DNA of 10,439 nucleotides from Desulfovibrio sp. (GTDB lineage Bacteria; Desulfobacterota; Desulfovibrionia; Desulfovibrionales; Desulfovibrionaceae). Within the stretch, counting starts at the first letter, position 1; each line of letters starts with the position of its first letter. A model generated the notes under the pieces. It did not search any database, had not been told where the DNA came from, and was given only the letters and a program-made list of their open reading frames with translations. Made by a program: the position numbers and the translations under genes. Positions 6,275 through 10,439 of this stretch are shown piece by piece. Where the stretch lies: the NCBI GenBank assembly GCA_022837365.1, contig JALHHV010000101.1:1-10439 (forward strand), given 5' to 3'.

Positions 6275-8254
6275 CTATTGGGGCTGCCCGTCGGCCAGCG
6301 GCCGGCAGGACAGCATGGTGGCCCCGAACTGCTCGCGCAGCAGGCCCACGGCGGGGTGCCGTTCGGCCTCGACGCGCAGTTCCGAGGGGGTCTTGATGCG
6401 GGTGGCGGGGGGCTGCACCTCCACCGTGGTCCCGTCGCCGAAATAGGCGCGGGCATGCTCCGCAAGGGCATTCTGGTTGCTGGGCGAGCAGAGCTGGTTG
6501 TACAGCGTGCTGAAATTCGTCTCGATGGTCAGCCGCCCACCGGCACAGCGCCCCCGAACACGTTGCAGCACGGACAGGCCGTTGCCGCCCTCTCCGTTGC
6601 GCTCCAGGCAATACTGCACGAAGCCGTCCCACGTGCCGCTGCCCTGGGGGACGGGTCCGGATGCGCCGGACGCCGGGTCAAGCGCATCCGGACCACCGGG
6701 AGCAACGCCAGCGTCCGGTGCGGGGTCCGACGCAGCGTCTGGCGCGGGGTACGGCACGTCGTCCCATGGCAGCGAGGTGCCGGACCCGCCGCGCGGGGAC
6801 ACGGGGTCCGCCGCCGGGGCGGGACGTTCCGGACGGGGAAAGCCGCCCGCGCCCGATACGCCGGACGCCCCCGATGCCCCCGATCCCCCCGATCCCGAGG
6901 ACATGGACGGCGCCGACGCCGCAGCCTGGGCCCGCGCCTGACCCGGACCGGGATACCGCCCCTGCGGGGGCTGGACCTGCCGGACCTGCTGGATCTGCTG
7001 GACCGGCTGGCCAGGCTCATCGGGCTGAACCGCCTGGGCGCCATATCCGCCCGGACCGCCAGCTTGTCCGCCAGCTTGCCCGCCCGCCTGTCCTCCGGGC
7101 ACGCCGCGCCCTCCGGCGGAACCTCCGGTCCCGCCGCGCGACAACTGCTCCAGCGAGACGAGGCGCGGCAGCATGGCCAGGTTCAGCAGCAGAAGTTCCA
7201 GCGCCATGGCCGGTTCCAGGCTGGTCAGCACCCGGCGCTGGCCTTCCAGGGTCATCTGCCAGCAGGCGTGGATGTGCGAAATCTCGAACTTCGGGGCCCA
7301 TTCCAGCCACTGGCGGGCCTCTTCTTCGGGCAGGTCCAGCGCGGGCAGGGCGGCCTCGCCCGCCTGGCGCAGCATGAACAGGTTGCGCCAGGTGGCGGCC
7401 AGTTCGCGCAGAAAGAACCCGATGTCCACGCCCTTGTCCAGCAGGTCGCGCACCACGGCGGACACCGCCACGCAGTCCTGCGATGCCAGGGCCTGCATGA
7501 CCTCGAAGAACAGTTCCTGCCCGGCCAGGCCCAGCACGCCGCGCGCGCCCTCCACGGTCAGGCGGTCGCCGCCCAGCGCCAGCACCTGCCCCAGCAGCGA
7601 CATGGAATCGCGCACGCTGCCCGCCGCCCGCCGCGCGATGAGCCGCACCGCCGCCGGGTCGAAATCCTGTCTCTCGCGGGTCAGCACGCCGGTCAGGTGG
7701 GCTTCCAGTTCGTGCTCGGGCAGCCGCTTGAAGGTGAAGTGCTGGCAGCGGCTGATGATGGTCACGGGAAATTTGTGCGGCTCGGTGGTGGCCAGCACGA
7801 AGGTGACGCGCGGCGGGGGTTCCTCCAGCGTTTTCAGCAGGGCGTTGAACGCCTCGCGCGTCAGCATGTGGGCTTCATCGATGATGAAGACCTTGTAGCG
7901 GCCTTCCATGGGCGCGTAGCCGATGGCCTCGCGCAGGCGGCGGGCGTCCTCGATGCCCCGGTTGGACGCGCCGTCGATCTCCACCACGTCCACGTGGTTG
8001 CCCATGACCACCTTGCGGCACTGCTCGCAGGTGTTGCACGGCTCGGCCGTGGGGGCCTTTTCGCAGTTCAGCGCCTTGGCCAGGATGCGGGCGATGGTGG
8101 TCTTGCCCACCCCGCGCGTGCCGCTGAACAGGTAGGCGGGGGCCACGCGGTCTTCCGCCGCGGCGCGGGAAAGAATGGCCTTTACCGTCTCCTGCCCGGC
8201 CACCTCGGCAAAGGTCTGCGGGCGGTATCTGGCGGTGAGGGGGGCGTTGCTCAT
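6275..8254 (-). CDS. dnaX: DNA polymerase III subunits gamma/tau
   Basis: DnaX is the ATPase of the clamp loader that places the beta sliding clamp on primed DNA and, as tau, holds the polymerase cores together. In 659 residues: the N-terminus MSNAPLTARYRPQTFAEVAGQ is typical; Walker A GTRGVGKT 45-52; zinc cysteines C64, C73, C76, C79; Walker B VFIIDEAH 122-129; sensor 1 LATTEPHK 154-161; SRC arginine finger R169; sensor 2 GSVRDSMS about 212-219; collar domain to about 370. A low-complexity linker (about 372-538) is rich in G, S, A, P and Q, with GGQA repeats at about 387-400 and LPWDD at 495-499. The C-terminal domain (about 541-659) is folded and tau-like. No A-rich slippery heptamer for a gamma frameshift is visible. 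No good Shine-Dalgarno precedes ATG 8254; the start rests on alignment to the family. ybaB follows after 18 bases. Confidence 0.95.
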   Translation of the reverse strand: MSNAPLTARYRPQTFAEVAGQETVKAILSRAAAEDRVAPAYLFSGTRGVGKTTIARILAKALNCEKAPTAEPCNTCEQCRKVVMGNHVDVVEIDGASNRGIEDARRLREAIGYAPMEGRYKVFIIDEAHMLTREAFNALLKTLEEPPPRVTFVLATTEPHKFPVTIISRCQHFTFKRLPEHELEAHLTGVLTRERQDFDPAAVRLIARRAAGSVRDSMSLLGQVLALGGDRLTVEGARGVLGLAGQELFFEVMQALASQDCVAVSAVVRDLLDKGVDIGFFLRELAATWRNLFMLRQAGEAALPALDLPEEEARQWLEWAPKFEISHIHACWQMTLEGQRRVLTSLEPAMALELLLLNLAMLPRLVSLEQLSRGGTGGSAGGRGVPGGQAGGQAGGQAGGPGGYGAQAVQPDEPGQPVQQIQQVRQVQPPQGRYPGPGQARAQAAASAPSMSSGSGGSGASGASGVSGAGGFPRPERPAPAADPVSPRGGSGTSLPWDDVPYPAPDAASDPAPDAGVAPGGPDALDPASGASGPVPQGSGTWDGFVQYCLERNGEGGNGLSVLQRVRGRCAGGRLTIETNFSTLYNQLCSPSNQNALAEHARAYFGDGTTVEVQPPATRIKTPSELRVEAERHPAVGLLREQFGATMLSCRPLADGQPQ

Positions 8255-8405
8255 GACGATGCGGGCCTGCTGCGCCGCCTGTCCCGCCCGCCCCGCGAGG
8301 GCGGGGCCGGAGGAACGGGGCGCGGGTTGATGCGTGCCGTGGGACAGTGCGGCAGTGGGACCGGGGGCGTTACGGGCGATGCGAACGTCCGGGGCCGCAA
8401 CGCGC

Positions 8406-8438
8406 GCCGCACGCCGGGACGGGTGCCCGGCGTGCGGC
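8406..8438 (-). terminator. Strong hairpin after ilvE, possible terminator or mRNA-stabilising stem
   Basis: GCCGCACGCCGGG (8406-8418) is a perfect 13-base inverted repeat of CCCGGCGTGCGGC (8426-8438) with a seven-base loop. It begins 19 bases after the ilvE stop (8458-8460) on the minus strand. No T run follows, so intrinsic termination is uncertain. A second 7-base hairpin, GCCCCGC/GCGGGGC, sits at 8291-8308 nearer dnaX. The rest of the 203-base gap holds nothing recognisable. Confidence 0.45.
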
Positions 8439-8457
8439 GATCATACACGGACGGACC

Positions 8458-9381
8458 CTAGATGGTATAGCGGTGCAGCCAGTGGGCGTAGGCCGGATTT
8501 TCGCCCTTCACGGCCTTGAAGTACTCGCCCTGCAAGTGCTTGGTCACCGGACCGGCGCTGCCCTTGCCGATGACGCGCAGGTCCACCTCGCGGATGGGCG
8601 TCAGTTCGGCGGCGGTGCCACAGAAGAACGCCTCGTCGGCGATGTACAGTTCGTCGCGGGTGAACTGCTGTTCCATCACCTCGTAGCCCAGTTCGCGGGC
8701 CAGGGTGATCAGGCTGTTGCGGGTGATGCCGTCCAGCACCGAGGTGAGCGGGGTGGTCTTGATGACCTTGCCGCGCACGATGAAGATGTTCTCGCCCGTG
8801 GCCTCGGACACGAAGCCCTGGGTGTCCAGCATCAGCCCTTCGTCGTAGCCGTCGGCCTTGGCCTCCATCTTGGCCAGCACCGAGTTCACGTAGTTGCCGC
8901 ACGCCTTGGCCTTGGTCATCATGGCGTTGACGTGGTGGCGGCAGAACGAGCTGGTCTTGACGCGGATGCCGTGTTCCAGCGCCTCGGGGCCAAGGTACGC
9001 GCCCCACGGCCAGGCGGCGATGATGGTCTGCACCGGGTTGTCGCCGGGGTACACGCCCATGGCGCCCGCGCCCACGAACGACAGCGGCCGGACGTAGCCT
9101 TCGGCCAGCTTGTTGCGCTTCAGGGTTTCTTCCACGGCGTCCACGAGCTGGTCCACGGTGTACGGAATGACCATGCGCAGGATCTTGGCCGAGTTGAGCA
9201 GGCGCTGCATGTGCTCGCGCAGGCGGAACACGGCGGAACCGCCGTCGGCGCACCTGTACGCGCGAATGCCCTCGAACACGCCCACGCCGTAATGCAGGGT
9301 GTGGGTCAGCACGTGCACGTTGGCTTCGTCCCAGGGCACCTGCTTGCCGTCGAACCAGATGGTTTCCGCTTTCTGGACCAT
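8458..9381 (-). CDS. ilvE: Branched-chain amino acid aminotransferase
   Basis: This fold-type IV PLP enzyme transfers the amino group between glutamate and the 2-oxo acids of leucine, isoleucine and valine, the last step of their synthesis. Starting at ATG 9381 ([20 protein letters not shown]), the protein has 307 residues, close to the usual length. The PLP lysine is K159 in [12 protein letters not shown], followed by the phosphate-binding and cofactor motifs [10 protein letters not shown] (191-200, with E193) and [12 protein letters not shown] (252-263). FEGIRAYR (36-43) is the classic N-terminal motif. Upstream in-frame codons to 9453 give an Arg/Pro-rich extension with no support, whereas GAGAGGTAGGAACA directly precedes ATG 9381, so this start is preferred. 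The gene reads toward dnaX with a 203-base gap and a strong hairpin between, suggesting a separate unit. Confidence 0.95.
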   Translation of the reverse strand: MVQKAETIWFDGKQVPWDEANVHVLTHTLHYGVGVFEGIRAYRCADGGSAVFRLREHMQRLLNSAKILRMVIPYTVDQLVDAVEETLKRNKLAEGYVRPLSFVGAGAMGVYPGDNPVQTIIAAWPWGAYLGPEALEHGIRVKTSSFCRHHVNAMMTKAKACGNYVNSVLAKMEAKADGYDEGLMLDTQGFVSEATGENIFIVRGKVIKTTPLTSVLDGITRNSLITLARELGYEVMEQQFTRDELYIADEAFFCGTAAELTPIREVDLRVIGKGSAGPVTKHLQGEYFKAVKGENPAYAHWLHRYTI

Positions 9382-9804
9382 TGTTCCTACCTCTCGGAAT
9401 GGTATGCCCCGCGTCTTTCGGGGGTACGTTGGCGGGGCACGCCGACGGGCCACGTTGCGGCCAGCGATGGCGGCACGGCCGTGCCTCGGTGATGACGAGC
9501 GTCGCGCGCCGGGGGTCCGGCGCGTCGCGTGGATGAAGACGTGCCACGCTAATCAAGGCACCGGGCAAGGTCAAGACGCGGCGGGGCAGGAGGGCGGGCT
9601 ACGCCCCCATGCCCCCTCGTGCTCTCTCGTCCGCTGACATGCGACGGACACGGAAACGCGGGGCGACGACGGAAGGCACAACCGTCATGGTCCGGCCCCC
9701 TCCGGACGGCCTTCCCGCCCGCGTGCGACCCCTTTGCGGTCGAAGCGCGCCGAAACCCCCGTGGTAGGCATGCGGCATCCCCACACTCCAACAAGGAGAT
9801 GCCC
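9382..9804. other. Divergent intergenic region between ilvE and the RHS-like gene
   Basis: This 423-base stretch holds no supported gene. In the ilvE leader (minus strand) two hairpins are visible: CGCGCCGG/CCGGCGCG (9505-9512 / 9517-9524, loop four) and GCCCCGC/GCGGGGC (9406-9412 / 9432-9438). A weak promoter-like pair on the minus strand is TTGACC (9574-9569) with TAGCGT (9551-9546), spacer 17. No T-box signature and no leader peptide rich in Leu, Ile or Val could be recognised. On the plus side, two small hairpins (9690-9707 and 9726-9742) precede a good ribosome-binding site, AAGGAG (9793-9798). Confidence 0.5.
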
Positions 9805-10439
9805 ATGGCAGCCTTCTCTCGCGGGCGCGCGTCCCGCCACGCCCCGGGCCAACGCTTTCCCGAGGCCATGTCCACCGAGGATTTTCTGCGCAACGTGGTG
9901 TTCGCCAAGCGGCCCCGCCCCGAACAGCAAGGGACGACGCCCGGCAACGCAGCGCTCGGCGCGCCCCCCACGGCCAACCCCGGCGCGCGCCCGGCCCCTG
10001 CGTCCTCCCTGCCCGCCTCCGGAGCAGGCCGCCCCGCCGCCGCGCCGTCCGGAGAACTGCCGCCCGTGCTGGACTGCCAGTGCGCCTTCTCTCCCGACGG
10101 CAGGCTGCGCGCAAAGCAGGAACGCTGCGGGGGGCGCGTCACCACCTACGACTACGCCCACGACGAGCGCGGCCACCTGACCGAGGCGCGCCGCGACGGC
10201 GAAGTAGCGGAACGCTACGCCTACAACGCGGCGGGCCAGCGCACCGAGGCGCGGGTGAACCCGCTGCCCGGCATGTCGCGCGACGCGCTGCGGACCATGG
10301 AGACGGAGCGCGCCTTTGCCTACGACGCTGCGGGCCGCCTCGTGCGCGCTGGGCGGGCACGCTACATGTACGCCCCGGACGGCACATTGCGCTGCCGGGA
10401 AGAGGGTCGCACCAGCACGTGGTTCTACTACGGAAACGG
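9805..10439 (+). CDS. RHS/YD-repeat-containing protein, 5' part only (runs off the window)
   Basis: The frame is open from ATG 9805 to the window end (211 codons, no stop). AAGGAG at 9793-9798 is six bases upstream, which favours this ATG over the in-frame ATG at 9799. Residues 1-40 (MAAFSRGRASRHAPGQRF...STEDFLRNVVFAKRP) have no signal peptide. Residues about 41-85 are a Pro/Ala/Gly-rich linker. From residue 115 onward, YD-type repeats appear: YDYAHDERGHLTEARRDGE (115-133), YAYNAAGQRTEAR (138-150), FAYDAAGRLVRAG (171-183), YMYAPDGTLRCREEG (187-201) and WFYYGN at the edge. YD repeats build the beta-cage of RHS and teneurin-like proteins, which often carry variable C-terminal toxins. Whether this gene does cannot be seen. 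It could equally be a small domesticated YD-repeat protein. Confidence 0.8.
   Translation, partial: MAAFSRGRASRHAPGQRFPEAMSTEDFLRNVVFAKRPRPEQQGTTPGNAALGAPPTANPGARPAPASSLPASGAGRPAAAPSGELPPVLDCQCAFSPDGRLRAKQERCGGRVTTYDYAHDERGHLTEARRDGEVAERYAYNAAGQRTEARVNPLPGMSRDALRTMETERAFAYDAAGRLVRAGRARYMYAPDGTLRCREEGRTSTWFYYGN

Noticed and set aside
6275..7140. Programmed frameshift site in dnaX for a separate gamma product
   Set aside because: No A-rich slippery heptamer with a downstream stem was found on the coding strand; the linker is G/C-rich throughout.
5930..8461. 843-residue plus-strand open frame opposite dnaX and ybaB
   Set aside because: It is antisense to dnaX over its whole length, has low-complexity His/Gly/Gln-rich composition and no ribosome-binding site.
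8347..9492. 381-residue plus-strand open frame opposite ilvE
   Set aside because: It mirrors ilvE codons; composition is His/Val/Gly-rich with no recognisable fold motifs.
9382..9580. T-box, attenuator or sigma54 promoter before ilvE
   Set aside because: No T-box consensus, no leader peptide enriched in Leu/Ile/Val, and the TGGCAC near 9542 lacks the matching GC element of a -24/-12 promoter.

Overview
The window is very GC-rich, with strong G/C preference at codon third positions. It carries a dnaX-ybaB-recR replication/repair cluster, a Kdo-transferase end, a large hybrid sensor kinase and a small HEAT protein of a type I associate with sulfate-reducing delta-proteobacteria. Gene content and protein style suggest a Desulfovibrio-like organism (Desulfovibrio/Nitratidesulfovibrio group). 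This is inference from recognition; no database search was made.

Layout. (i) 2-337 (+): 3' end of waaA/kdtA. (ii) 384-3742 (-): membrane hybrid histidine kinase (two TM segments, HAMP, PAS, HisKA, HATPase, receiver) with an apparent frameshift inside the receiver. (iii) 3743-4099: divergent intergenic region with weak promoter candidates. (iv) 4100-4797 (+): small HEAT-repeat protein, also with an apparent one-base frameshift near its end, followed by a strong intrinsic terminator. (v) 5044-5649 (-) recR, 5945-6256 (-) ybaB and 6275-8254 (-) dnaX: the classical clamp-loader/recombination-mediator cluster read leftward. (vi) 8458-9381 (-): ilvE. (vii) 9805 to the end (+): the start of an RHS/YD-repeat protein that runs out of the window.

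The most interesting structure is non-coding. Two long imperfect palindromes (4913-5043 and 5799-5945) each begin at the stop codon of a minus-strand gene (recR, ybaB). They share short sequence boxes at almost identical spacing, while the helices between the boxes differ in sequence yet still pair within each copy. On the plus strand the conserved unpaired positions form tandem G.A pairs. This is the pattern of a mobile or structured intergenic repeat family, similar in style to ERIC elements. One copy separates ybaB from recR, and a possible decayed third copy lies beside it.

Functionally, dnaX, ybaB and recR serve chromosome replication and recombinational repair, ilvE makes or degrades branched-chain amino acids, and waaA attaches Kdo to lipid A. 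The kinase would sense an extracytoplasmic cue. No partner regulator is visible. The RHS-like gene may be the start of a polymorphic-toxin-type locus, but its diagnostic C-terminus lies outside the window.
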